Source: Pseudomonas sp. GD03944 (GTDB taxonomy: Bacteria; Pseudomonadota; Gammaproteobacteria; Pseudomonadales; Pseudomonadaceae). From it: a stretch of 64,000 bases of DNA. Of this stretch, positions 26,196-34,957 are shown one piece after another. The stretch is taken from contig NZ_JAOCAH010000014.1 of NCBI RefSeq assembly GCF_029839275.1, positions 83,638-147,637 of the forward strand, in the 5' to 3' direction. The notes beneath the pieces were generated by a model, which was not told the DNA's origin, did no database searches, and saw only the letters and a list, made by a program, of their open reading frames with translations. Within the stretch, counting starts at the first letter, position 1. The number at the start of each line of letters is the position of its first letter. A program made the position numbers and the translations under genes.

Positions 26196-27587
26196 TTACA
26201 TGTGGGTTTCCGCGTACTCCGCGAGAATCGAGCGCGGCACCCCTTGCAGGGTGATGTGCACGCCGTGGGGGAAGTCCTTGAAGCGCTCGGTGAGGTAGGT
26301 CAGGCCCGAACTGGGGGCCGACAGGTAGGGGGTATCGATCTGCGCCAGGTTACCCAGGCACACCACCTTGGAGCCGGTGCCGGCGCGGGTGATGATGGTT
26401 TTCATCTGGTGCGGCGTGAGGTTCTGGCATTCGTCGATGAGGATCAGGCTCTGCTGGAAGCTGCGGCCGCGGATGTAGTTCAGCGATTTGAACTGCAACG
26501 GCACCTTCTGCAGGATGTAGTCGACGCTGCCGTGGGTGTTTTCATCGTCCATGTGCAACGCTTCGAGGTTGTCGGTGATCGCGCCAAGCCAGGGCTCCAT
26601 CTTCTCCGCCTCGGTGCCGGGCAGGAAGCCGATTTCCTGGTCCAGCCCCTGCACGCTGCGGGTGGCGATGATGCGCCGGTAGCGTTTGCTGACCATGGTC
26701 TGCTCGATGGCCGCTGCCAGCGCCAGGATGGTCTTGCCCGAGCCCGCCGCGCCCGACAGGTTGACCAGGTGGATGTCCGGGTCCATCAGGGCGAACAGCG
26801 CCAGCGCCTGGTAGATGTCCCGTGGGCGCAGGCCCCAGGCTTCCTGGTGCAGGAGCGGTTCCTGGTGCAGGTCGAGGATCAGCATCTCGCCGTCCTTGAT
26901 GCCCTTGATCCAGCCGACGAAGCCCTGCTCGTCGATGATGAACTCGTTGACGTGCACCGCCGGCAGGTTGTCGGTCAGTTGCACGCGGTGCCAGGTGCGA
27001 CCGTGGTCCTGGCGGGTCTCGACCTTGCTCACGCGGTCCCAGAAGGAGCCGCCCATGTTGTGGTAGCCCTGGGACAGCAGGGACACGTCGTCGACCAGCT
27101 GGTCGGTGTGGTAATCCTCCGATTCGATGCCGCAGGCCCGCGCCTTCAGGCGCATGTTGATGTCCTTGGTCACCAGCACCACGTCCAGCCCCGGACGGCG
27201 CGATTTCAGCTCCACCAGCTGGTTGATGATCTTGTTGTCGTTGAGGTCTTCCGGCAGCCAGGTGATCGGGGCTGCGCTCTTGCTCATGAGGATCGAGAGA
27301 AACCCGCAGGGCCCGCTTTTCTCCCGCTGGATCGGTACGCCGTGCTCCACGTCTTCCGGTGATGCGCCCCCGAGGATCTTGTCGATCAGACGAATGGCCT
27401 GGCGGCATTCGGCTGCCACGCCTTGCTTGCCGGTCTTGAGCTTGTCCAGTTCCTCCAGCACCGTCATCGGGATCGCGACGTGGTGCTCTTCGAAGTTCAA
27501 CAACGCATTGGGGTCGTGGATCAGGACATTGGTGTCGAGGGCATACAGGGTTGGAGCGGTGGGCTTGGAGCGTCCGTGGTCATCCAT
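26196..27587 (-). CDS. PhoH-family ATPase with N-terminal PIN domain
   Basis: 463 residues. The PIN nuclease domain occupies about 1-150, with acidic residues in YALDTNVLIHDP (Asp18) and ELDKLK. The PhoH ATPase domain has Walker A GAAGSGKT (279-286) and Walker B SLILIDECQNL. PIN-PhoH fusions of this kind act as ATP-driven RNA helicase/ribonucleases in studied bacteria. No antitoxin-like partner gene precedes it here. There is no signal peptide, so it is cytosolic. A 468-base region without a gene lies ahead of it. Confidence 0.9.
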   Translation of the reverse strand: MDDHGRSKPTAPTLYALDTNVLIHDPNALLNFEEHHVAIPMTVLEELDKLKTGKQGVAAECRQAIRLIDKILGGASPEDVEHGVPIQREKSGPCGFLSILMSKSAAPITWLPEDLNDNKIINQLVELKSRRPGLDVVLVTKDINMRLKARACGIESEDYHTDQLVDDVSLLSQGYHNMGGSFWDRVSKVETRQDHGRTWHRVQLTDNLPAVHVNEFIIDEQGFVGWIKGIKDGEMLILDLHQEPLLHQEAWGLRPRDIYQALALFALMDPDIHLVNLSGAAGSGKTILALAAAIEQTMVSKRYRRIIATRSVQGLDQEIGFLPGTEAEKMEPWLGAITDNLEALHMDDENTHGSVDYILQKVPLQFKSLNYIRGRSFQQSLILIDECQNLTPHQMKTIITRAGTGSKVVCLGNLAQIDTPYLSAPSSGLTYLTERFKDFPHGVHITLQGVPRSILAEYAETHM

Positions 27588-28055
27588 ACTCGGTCACCTT
27601 CTTTTAGGAGCCAGGCGACGGAATGCCAGAGCAGCGCTCCGCCGCGGGGGGCCGCCGTCCTCTCAGGCGGGGCTGAGAAGGTGCAAGCAAGGTGAGGGCC
27701 AATGGCCGCCACCTGTCTGCAGGGTTCGGCGGTCTCAAGGTCTTAGATACTCCAAAAAACATGACAGTCGAATGTTTTTTTCATTGCTGGCGGGTTTATT
27801 TGTCGCCTCGACGAATAGCGCTTGGCGACCTGCCTGGACCCCGCTAAAGTTCGAAGTCCTACCGGCCTGTCACATGCCTGAAATACCCCCGTCTCATCCC
27901 CTGTTCCCTGCCCTGTAACCGTGCATCTGCTTGTTCGTAGCGCCCACCTGCAGCGCCGCATGGTGCCCCATTCAAGAGAATCCATCGCCTCGATAGCTGG
28001 AGCCCGCCCCACCGCTCGGCCTAGAATCGCGCCCAGACTTTCAGGAGCAGACGTT
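27588..28055. other. Divergent intergenic region phoH-like/yaaA, no gene seen
   Basis: A 468-base stretch. It contains an A/T-only-ended inverted repeat AAAAAACAT...ATGTTTTTT (27754-27780) with a nine-base loop, too weak to call a terminator. Short frames here have no ribosome-binding site and no recognisable product. Confidence 0.45.
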
Positions 28056-28835
28056 ATGCTGATGGTGATTTCCCCGGCCAAGACCCTCGACTACGAGACG
28101 CCGCCGGCGACCACGCGCTACACCCAACCCGAACACCTCGACCATGCCCAGGACCTGATCGCCCAGCTGCGCGACTTCAGCCCGGCGCAGATCGCCGACC
28201 TGATGGGCCTGTCCGACAAGCTGGCGGGGCTGAACGCCGCACGCTTCGGCAGCTGGAGCCCGACCTTCACCCCGGACAACGCCAAGCAGGCCCTGCTGGC
28301 CTTCAAGGGGGATGTCTACACCGGGCTGGATGCCGAATCGTTCGACGAGGCGGATTTCGACTTCGCCCAGAAGCACCTGCGCATGCTGTCGGGCCTGTAT
28401 GGCGTGCTGCGCCCGCTGGACCTGATGCAGCCCTACCGCCTGGAGATGGGCACCAAGCTGAGCAACCCGCGGGGCAAGGACCTGTATGCGTTCTGGGGCG
28501 AGCGCATCAGCGGCTGGCTCAACCAGGCGCTGGCGGATCAGGGCGACGACGTGCTGCTGAACCTCGCCTCCAACGAATACTTCGGTGCGGTAAAGCGCAA
28601 GGCGCTCGACGCCCGCATCATCGACACCGAATTCAGGGACCTGAAGAACGGCCAGTACAAGATCATCAGCTTCTACGCCAAGAAGGCGCGCGGCCTGATG
28701 GCCCGCTACGTGATCAAGGAACGTCTCACCGACCCGCAGGGCCTGAAAGACTTCACTTACCAGGGCTACCGCTACTCGGCCGAGCAGTCCACGCCCGACA
28801 ACCTGGTATTCCTGCGCGACACCCCGCAGAACTGA
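28056..28835 (+). CDS. yaaA: Peroxide-stress protein YaaA (DUF328/UPF0246)
   Basis: 259 residues with the family opening MLMVISPAKTLDYE and the conserved blocks FKGDVYTGLDAE, LSGLYGVLRPLD and FYAKKARGLMARY. In E. coli YaaA lowers free iron and oxidative DNA damage during peroxide stress and has a DNA-binding fold. The ATG at 28056 has CAGGAGCAG upstream; the open frame begins earlier without one. It immediately precedes the alginate operon, as in P. aeruginosa (PA3539-PA3540). Confidence 0.92.
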   Translation: MLMVISPAKTLDYETPPATTRYTQPEHLDHAQDLIAQLRDFSPAQIADLMGLSDKLAGLNAARFGSWSPTFTPDNAKQALLAFKGDVYTGLDAESFDEADFDFAQKHLRMLSGLYGVLRPLDLMQPYRLEMGTKLSNPRGKDLYAFWGERISGWLNQALADQGDDVLLNLASNEYFGAVKRKALDARIIDTEFRDLKNGQYKIISFYAKKARGLMARYVIKERLTDPQGLKDFTYQGYRYSAEQSTPDNLVFLRDTPQN

Positions 28836-28959
28836 TTCTCCCTCCCCGTTCGGGTCGCCAACCAGGCGGCCCGCCACTCATGCACCCCCGTTATACCCCT
28901 TTGCACACCCGTTCAAACCTTACTTAAGTTCAGTGGTTCACATCGACAATAAATCGATG

Positions 28960-28987
28960 GAACTTTTAGCACTATTTATATATCGCG
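28960..28987 (+). promoter_or_regulatory. Possible AlgU (sigma-22) promoter candidate A for algD
   Basis: GAACTT (28960-28965) is an exact AlgU/RpoE-type -35 element; 17 bases later TCGCG is a poor -10. The start would give a leader of about 465 bases. It is weaker than candidate B because of the -10. Confidence 0.3.
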
Positions 28988-29062
28988 TTTCCCCCCGACG
29001 AAGGCGATGGCACCGTGCAACTGCCAAAGCCAAACGGCATATTCATACTTTGAAAAAAAGAG

Positions 29063-29072
29063 GACGAACGGT
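29063..29072 (-). promoter_or_regulatory. AlgR-type binding box upstream of algD
   Basis: GACGAACGGT on the plus strand is the exact complement of ACCGTTCGTC, the response-regulator AlgR site described at P. aeruginosa algD. It ends two bases before the -35 of promoter candidate B. Confidence 0.6.
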
Positions 29073-29074
29073 AG

Positions 29075-29102
29075 GAACTATCAGAAATTCCCCACACTCT
29101 TA
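29075..29102 (+). promoter_or_regulatory. AlgU-like promoter candidate B for algD
   Basis: GAACTA (29075-29080) differs from GAACTT at one base; 17 bases later is TCTTA (29098-29102), close to the TCTGA-type -10. It would start transcription near 29110, about 350 bases before algD, similar to the long leader in P. aeruginosa. Its contact with the AlgR-type box favours it. Confidence 0.45.
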
Positions 29103-29365
29103 CCCCCCGTAACACATTTCTTCACGCCTTGTTCTGCGTGATATCAAACTGCCCAAGTTATCGGACTCCGTGCCGTGGGCGAAGTGTTACCCGAATAAAA
29201 GTGATCGTTGAACTAGCAGGAGAACTTGCAACACCAGACATGGACTAGACCACACGAGCCAGAACCGCTTCGGTTGACAGGCTCGCTGACTTCCCAGGGC
29301 ATGCAGCACATAAAAAGCCCACTTATGGCACCTCACAGGGATGCCCACTAACACTCATGCCTTGA

Positions 29366-29397
29366 TTAACCAATTCGTTATCAGCGAATTGAGTTAA
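29366..29397 (+). other. Leader inverted repeat ahead of algD
   Basis: TTAAC-CAATTCG (29366-29377) pairs with CGAATTG-A-GTTAA (29385-29397), a 12-base stem with one bulged A and a seven-base loop, ending 62 bases before the algD ATG. The rest of 28836-29459 is unusually A/T-rich for this genome and contains no credible gene. A smaller hairpin TCACGC...GCGTGA is at 29122-29141. Confidence 0.5.
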
Positions 29398-29459
29398 ACG
29401 AACAACTGTGGCCATAACGCCACTACTTATTGCGCAATTATACGGACGAGGTGAATGCG

Positions 29460-30770
29460 ATGCGAATCAGCATCTTTGGTTTGGGTTACGTAGGCGCAGT
29501 CTGTGCCGGATGTTTGTCGGCACGCGGCCATGAAGTGGTTGGCGTTGATATATCCGCAACCAAGATCGACCTGATCAATAAAGGCAAATCGCCCATTGTC
29601 GAACCAGGTCTAGAAGAATTGCTGCAGCTCGGTCTGAGCACCGGTCGCCTGCGCGGAACCACCGATGTGGCCGCCGCCGTACGCGATACCGATGTGTCGT
29701 TCATCTGCGTCGGTACGCCGAGCAAGAAGAACGGTGACCTGGAGCTGGACTACATCGAAGGCGTGTGCCGCGAGATCGGCATGGCGCTGCGCGACAAGTC
29801 CGAACGCCACACCGTCGTCGTGCGCAGCACCGTGCTGCCGGGCACCGCGAAGAACGTGGTGATCCCGATCCTGGAAGACTGCTCGGGCAAGAAGGCCGGC
29901 GCCGACTTCGGCGTGGCGGTCAACCCGGAATTCCTGCGCGAAAGCACCGCGATCAAGGACTACGACTTCCCGCCGATGACCGTCATCGGTGAGCTGGACA
30001 AAGCCTCCGGCGACGTGCTGGAAAGCATCTACAGCGAACTCGATGCGCCGATCATCCGCAAGGACATCGATGTCGCCGAGATGATCAAGTACACCTGCAA
30101 CGTCTGGCACGCCGCCAAGGTCACCTTCGCCAACGAAATCGGCAACATCGCCAAGGCGGTGGGTGTGGACGGTCGCGAAGTGATGGACGTGATCTGCCAG
30201 GACCACAAGCTCAACCTCTCCAAGTACTACATGAAGCCCGGCTTCGCCTTCGGCGGTTCCTGCCTGCCCAAGGACGTGCGCGCCCTCTCCTACCGCGCCA
30301 GCTCGCTGGACGTGGAAGCGCCGCTGATCGGCTCGCTGATGCGCAGCAACACCGCCCAGGTGCAGAAGGCCTTCGACATCATCTCCCGCCACGACACCCG
30401 CAAGGTCGCCCTGCTCGGTCTGAGCTTCAAGGCCGGCACCGATGACCTGCGCGAAAGCCCGCTGGTGGAACTGGCCGAGATGCTGATCGGCAAGGGCTAC
30501 GACCTGAGCATCTACGACCGCAACGTCGAGTACGCCCGCGTCCATGGCGCCAACAAGGACTACATCGAATCGAAGATTCCCCATGTGTCCTCGCTGCTCA
30601 ACAGCGACTTCGACGCGGTGATCGACAACGCCGACATCATCGTGCTCGGCAATAACGACGAGCACTTCGCACCACTGGCCCAGCGTGCCCCGGAAGGCAA
30701 GCAGGTGGTGGACCTGGTCGGCTTCATGCCAACGGCCTCCCGCACGGGCGCCGAAGGCATCTGCTGGTAA
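29460..30770 (+). CDS. algD: GDP-mannose 6-dehydrogenase AlgD
   Basis: 436 residues, the family's usual length. The NAD-binding loop GLGYVG is at 7-12 and the catalytic cysteine is Cys268 in GGSCLPKD. The enzyme oxidises GDP-mannose twice to GDP-mannuronate, the committed and rate-limiting step of alginate synthesis in the cytosol. The ATG at 29460 has GAGGTGA five bases ahead; an in-frame upstream start would add ten residues not seen in the family. It is the first gene of the operon, and its 624-base upstream region carries the regulatory candidates listed separately. Confidence 0.97.
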   Translation: MRISIFGLGYVGAVCAGCLSARGHEVVGVDISATKIDLINKGKSPIVEPGLEELLQLGLSTGRLRGTTDVAAAVRDTDVSFICVGTPSKKNGDLELDYIEGVCREIGMALRDKSERHTVVVRSTVLPGTAKNVVIPILEDCSGKKAGADFGVAVNPEFLRESTAIKDYDFPPMTVIGELDKASGDVLESIYSELDAPIIRKDIDVAEMIKYTCNVWHAAKVTFANEIGNIAKAVGVDGREVMDVICQDHKLNLSKYYMKPGFAFGGSCLPKDVRALSYRASSLDVEAPLIGSLMRSNTAQVQKAFDIISRHDTRKVALLGLSFKAGTDDLRESPLVELAEMLIGKGYDLSIYDRNVEYARVHGANKDYIESKIPHVSSLLNSDFDAVIDNADIIVLGNNDEHFAPLAQRAPEGKQVVDLVGFMPTASRTGAEGICW

Positions 30771-30865
30771 CTCGCCACCCGGCGATTGGCTAGCCAGTTG
30801 GATCACATCACGGGCAGGTGGCCCCCCGCTGCCTGCTCGTGATGTGCCACCGGAAAAAGATGGAT

Positions 30866-32353
30866 ATGCATATGGACAAGCTGAAGACCGGTCTCAACGA
30901 GGCCGCAGGCTGGCTGTTATACCTGTCACTGCTGATGCTGCTTGCACTGGCATTGCCCAGGAGCGTCTTCGACCCGGAATCGAAGCACTTCCTCCTGCTC
31001 ATCGGCATCGTCGGCATCTGGCGTTACTCCATGGGTGCCCTGCACTTCGTGCGTGGCACCATCTTCTTGTACCTGGTGTTCCCCTATTACCGGCGCAAGA
31101 TCAGAAAACTCGGCAAGGATGCCGACCCCTCTCACGTGTTCCTGCTGGTCACCAGCTTCCGCATCGACGCCCTGACCACCGCGATGGTCTACCGCTCGGT
31201 GATCCGCGAAGCGGTCGAGTGTGGCTACCCCGCCACCGTGGTCTGCTCCATCGTCGAGCTGTCCGATGAGCTGCTGATCAAGAACCTCTGGGCCCAGGCC
31301 AGCCCGCCCGAACACATCAAGCTCGACTTCGTGCGCATTCCCGGCACCGGCAAGCGCGACGGCCTGGCCTATGGCTTCCGCGCCATTTCCCGGCAGATGC
31401 CCGACAACGACGCGGTGGTCGCGGTGGTCGACGGCGACACCGTGCTCGGCGAGGGCGTGGTGCGCAAGACCGTGCCGTGGTTCAAGCTGTTCCCCAACGT
31501 CGGCGGCCTGACCACCAACGAGTACTGCGAAGTGCGCGGCGGCTACATCATGAGCGAGTGGCACAAGCTGCGCTTCGCCCAGCGCCATCTCAACATGTGC
31601 TCCATGGCCCTGAGCAAGCGCGTGCTGACCATGACCGGCCGCATGTCGGTGTTCCGTGCCCAGGTGGTGACCGACCCCGGTTTCATCACCGACGTGGAAA
31701 GCGACCACCTGGAACACTGGCGCCTGGGGCGCTTCCAGTTCCTCACCGGCGACGACAAGTCCAGCTGGTACAGCCTGATGCGCCTGGGCTACGACACCTT
31801 CTACGTGCCGGACGCGGCGATCAACACGGTCGAGCACCCGCCGGAGAAGAGCTTCATCAAGGCCAGCCGCAAGCTGATGTTCCGCTGGTACGGCAACAAC
31901 CTGCGGCAGAACTCCCGGGCCCTGGGCCTGGGGATGCAGCGCCTGGGTCTGTTCACCAGCGTGGTGCTGTTCGACCAGCGCGTGTCGATGTGGACCAGCC
32001 TGCTGGGCCTGACCGTGGCGATCATCGCCAGCATCAAGTACAGCATGGCGTTCATCCTGATCTACCTGCTGTGGATCGGCATCACCCGCCTGATCCTGAC
32101 CCTGCTGCTGAGCGTCAGCGGCCACCGCATCGGCCCGGCCTACCCGGCCATTCTCTATTACAACCAGATCGTCGGCGCGATGGTGAAGATCTACGTGTTC
32201 TTCCGCCTCGACCAGCAGTCCTGGACGCGCCAGAACACCAAACTCGACCGGGGCCTGCACAGCTTCCAGCGCTGGTTCAACACCTGGTCTTCCCGTGCCA
32301 TGACTTTTACTGCCACCAGCGTATTCATCGCCACGCTCATGGCGTTGGTGTAA
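30866..32353 (+). CDS. alg8: Alginate polymerase, glycosyltransferase Alg8
   Basis: About 495 residues. Membrane helices at the N-terminus (WLLYLSLLMLLALALP) and C-terminus bracket a family-2 glycosyltransferase domain with VVDGDTVL, ESDHLEHWRLG and the RWYGNN segment. It links mannuronate from GDP-mannuronate into polymannuronate at the inner membrane and works only with c-di-GMP-bound Alg44. Three in-frame ATGs (30860, 30866, 30872) share one GGAAAAAG site; the last aligns best with the P. aeruginosa N-terminus, so the start is uncertain by up to six bases either way. Confidence 0.94.
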   Translation: MHMDKLKTGLNEAAGWLLYLSLLMLLALALPRSVFDPESKHFLLLIGIVGIWRYSMGALHFVRGTIFLYLVFPYYRRKIRKLGKDADPSHVFLLVTSFRIDALTTAMVYRSVIREAVECGYPATVVCSIVELSDELLIKNLWAQASPPEHIKLDFVRIPGTGKRDGLAYGFRAISRQMPDNDAVVAVVDGDTVLGEGVVRKTVPWFKLFPNVGGLTTNEYCEVRGGYIMSEWHKLRFAQRHLNMCSMALSKRVLTMTGRMSVFRAQVVTDPGFITDVESDHLEHWRLGRFQFLTGDDKSSWYSLMRLGYDTFYVPDAAINTVEHPPEKSFIKASRKLMFRWYGNNLRQNSRALGLGMQRLGLFTSVVLFDQRVSMWTSLLGLTVAIIASIKYSMAFILIYLLWIGITRLILTLLLSVSGHRIGPAYPAILYYNQIVGAMVKIYVFFRLDQQSWTRQNTKLDRGLHSFQRWFNTWSSRAMTFTATSVFIATLMALV

Positions 32354-32396
32354 CCGGCACCACCCCGGAACCTAACTCGAACAGGAATTTGCAGAT

Positions 32397-33563
32397 ATGA
32401 ACACAGCCGTGAACGTCAACGTGGTCCATGAATCCGAAGCCCAACGCCAGCACGCCCGCGTGAAGATTCCGTCGCTGCTGCGCTACCTCGGCAAGAACCG
32501 TGAGCGCGTGGAAGTGCGCATCCTCGACCTCTCCGCTGGCGGCTTCAGCTACAGCGGCGAAGGCCATGCGGCGAAGGTCGGCGACTACCACAAGGGCCGC
32601 CTGCAGTTTCAACTGGACAGCCTGGACCTGGGCATCGATGTCGAATTCCAGGTGCGCTCGATCGACCCGCAGAGCAAGCGCATCGGTTGCCAGTTCCACA
32701 ACCTCAAGCCACGCGAACAGGCCACCCTGCGCTACCTGATCAGCGCCCACCTGGGCGGCGAACTGGTCAGCGTCGGCGACCTGCTCAACACCCTGCAGCG
32801 GGAAAACTTCACCAAGCCGCGCAAGAACGGCAACGGCGGCTCCGGCATGGGCCCGCTGGGCCGCCTGCGCGCCGTGAGCTTCAGCCTGGCGCTGTTCCTG
32901 GTCGGCCTAGCGGCCTTCGGCTACATCTTCAAGTCGCTGTACGGCCTGTACTTCGTCACCCACGCCGAGTCCGGCCTGGTGAACGTGCCGAGCATGCAGG
33001 TCACCATGCCCCGTGAAGGCACCGTGCAGAGCCTGGTCACCCCGGAAGGCAACATCGAGAAAGGCGCGCCGATCGCCTCCTTCTCCGCCACCATGCTGGA
33101 AATGCTCAAGGGCCACCTGAGCGACGAACAGCTGACCCCGGCCAACATCGAAGAGCTGTTCGGCAAGCAGATGAAGGGCACCCTGACCAGCCCGTGCAAC
33201 TGCAAGATCGCCCGCCAGCTCGTCGCCGACGGCCAGTTCGCCAGCAAGGGCGACGTGATCTTCGAACTGGTGCCCCAGGACACCCTGGCCACCGTCACCG
33301 CCAGCTTCCCGTACCGCAACTTCGCCCAGGCCCGCCCGGGTACCCGCGTGAGCTTCTGGGTCGCCGGTGAAGACACCCCGCGCTACGGCAAGATCGTCAG
33401 CACCAGCCTGCACCAGGGCGGCCTGTCGTCCGACATCCGTGCCGAAATCCAGCCGGAATCCACCCTGCCGAGCACCCTCGCCGGCCAGCCGGTGGAAGTG
33501 ATCATCGACCGTGGCCCGTCGTTCGACTGGATGATCGACAAGGCCATGGCGGCCGGTTTCTAA
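32397..33563 (+). CDS. alg44: Alginate co-polymerase Alg44 with PilZ c-di-GMP receptor domain
   Basis: 388 residues. The cytosolic PilZ domain keeps the c-di-GMP residues Arg17, Arg21, Asp44, Ser46 and Gly49 (QRQHAR and DLSAGG). One transmembrane helix lies near 160-180. A periplasmic membrane-fusion-like domain (MQVTMPREGTVQSLVTPEGN onward) reaches toward AlgK/AlgE. c-di-GMP binding switches on Alg8. The intact binding residues mean that the diguanylate cyclases in this window could act through it (inference). Confidence 0.95.
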   Translation: MNTAVNVNVVHESEAQRQHARVKIPSLLRYLGKNRERVEVRILDLSAGGFSYSGEGHAAKVGDYHKGRLQFQLDSLDLGIDVEFQVRSIDPQSKRIGCQFHNLKPREQATLRYLISAHLGGELVSVGDLLNTLQRENFTKPRKNGNGGSGMGPLGRLRAVSFSLALFLVGLAAFGYIFKSLYGLYFVTHAESGLVNVPSMQVTMPREGTVQSLVTPEGNIEKGAPIASFSATMLEMLKGHLSDEQLTPANIEELFGKQMKGTLTSPCNCKIARQLVADGQFASKGDVIFELVPQDTLATVTASFPYRNFAQARPGTRVSFWVAGEDTPRYGKIVSTSLHQGGLSSDIRAEIQPESTLPSTLAGQPVEVIIDRGPSFDWMIDKAMAAGF

Positions 33564-33575
33564 GGAGGACGCCGC

Positions 33576-34943
33576 GTGGTGAACCGACATTCACACCTGT
33601 TGCTGCTGACCGCGGCCGTGCTCGCCGGCTGTGCCGGCCTGCCCGACCAGCGCCTGGCCAACGAAGCGCTGAAGCGCGGTGATACCCAGACCGCCGAGCA
33701 GCATTTCCGCCAGCTGGCCGACCTGGGCTACGTCAATGCCCAGATCGGCCTGGCCGACCTGCACCTGGCCAATGGCACACCGGAAGACCTGGAGAAGGCC
33801 GAGAAGACCTACCGCGCCGCGCTCGACGAATCGCCGCGGGCCCAGGCCCGGCTCGGCAAGCTGCTGGCGCGCAAGCCCACCAGCAGCGTGGCCGAGCGCC
33901 AGGAAGCCGCCCAGTTGCTCAACGATGCATTCACCGCCGGCGAGCCGAGCAGCCTGCTGCCGCTGGTGATGCTCTACCTGCAATACCCACAGGACTTTCC
34001 CGGTATGAACGTACAGCAACGTATTTCAACCTGGCGCCAGCAGGGTCATTCCCAGGCCGAGCTGGCACAAATCCTCTTCTACCGCACCCAGGGCACCTAC
34101 GATCAGCACCTGGGCGAGATCGAACGCATCTGCCAGGACCTGATCACCGAGGCCGACGTCTGCTACGTCGAGCTGGCCACCGTGTACCAGAAGCAAGGCC
34201 AGGCCGATAAGCAACAGGCCCTGATCGAGCGCCTGATGGCCGGCTACCGCAACGGCTCCGTGCCGCCCCAGCGGGTCGACGCCGTGGCCCTGGTGCTGGC
34301 CGACTCCGAGCTGGGCAAGCCGGACGAGAGCAAGGCCCAGGAAATGCTCGAAACCATCGCGCCGAACTACCCGGCCGCCTGGGTCAGCCTCGCCCGCCTG
34401 CTCTACGACTACCCGGGCCTGGGTGACCGCGAGACCATGATGACCTACCTGGACAACGGTCGCGCCGCCGCCCTGCCCCGCGCCGAGCTGCTGCTCGGCC
34501 GCCTGTACTACGAAGGCAAGCTGATCCCCCAGGACCCGCAGAAAGCCGAAGAACACCTGCGCAAGGCCGCCCCCAGCGAGCCCAGCGCCAACTACTTCCT
34601 GGGCCAGATCTACCTGCGCGGCTACCTCGGCGACATCTACCCGCAGCAGGCCCTGGACCACCTGCTCAGCGCCGCCCGGGCCGGCATGATCAACGCCGAC
34701 ATGGCCCTCGCGCAGATGTTCTCCCAGGGCAAGGGTATCCAGCCCGACCTGGCCAGCGCCTATGTGTTCAGCCAACTGGCACTGCCCAAGGACACCCCGC
34801 AGACCTACGAGCTGGCGCAGGAAATCAATGACCGCCTGCCGCCGACCGAGCGCCTGAAGGCCGAACGCATGCTGCGCGAAGAACGCCAGTTGCGCGGCAA
34901 CGCCTGGCAGGACTCCGCCCCGATGCAGGCACAGCTGCCATGA
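33576..34943 (+). CDS. algK: Alginate export lipoprotein AlgK
   Basis: 455 residues. A lipoprotein signal with lipobox LAGC (Cys at about 19) is followed by Sel1/TPR-like helical repeats (AEQHFRQLADLGYVNAQIGLADLHLANG; AEEHLRKAAPSEPSANYFLGQIYLRG). AlgK is the outer-membrane scaffold needed to place AlgE and bridge to Alg44 and AlgX. The start is GTG with AAGGAGG upstream. It is slightly shorter than the P. aeruginosa protein. Confidence 0.94.
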   Translation: MVNRHSHLLLLTAAVLAGCAGLPDQRLANEALKRGDTQTAEQHFRQLADLGYVNAQIGLADLHLANGTPEDLEKAEKTYRAALDESPRAQARLGKLLARKPTSSVAERQEAAQLLNDAFTAGEPSSLLPLVMLYLQYPQDFPGMNVQQRISTWRQQGHSQAELAQILFYRTQGTYDQHLGEIERICQDLITEADVCYVELATVYQKQGQADKQQALIERLMAGYRNGSVPPQRVDAVALVLADSELGKPDESKAQEMLETIAPNYPAAWVSLARLLYDYPGLGDRETMMTYLDNGRAAALPRAELLLGRLYYEGKLIPQDPQKAEEHLRKAAPSEPSANYFLGQIYLRGYLGDIYPQQALDHLLSAARAGMINADMALAQMFSQGKGIQPDLASAYVFSQLALPKDTPQTYELAQEINDRLPPTERLKAERMLREERQLRGNAWQDSAPMQAQLP

Positions 34944-34957
34944 AGAAAGGACAATCG

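Noticed and set aside
27754..27780. AAAAAACAT...ATGTTTTTT inverted repeat as a terminator
   Set aside because: No G-C pairs beyond one, nine-base loop, and no gene ends there.
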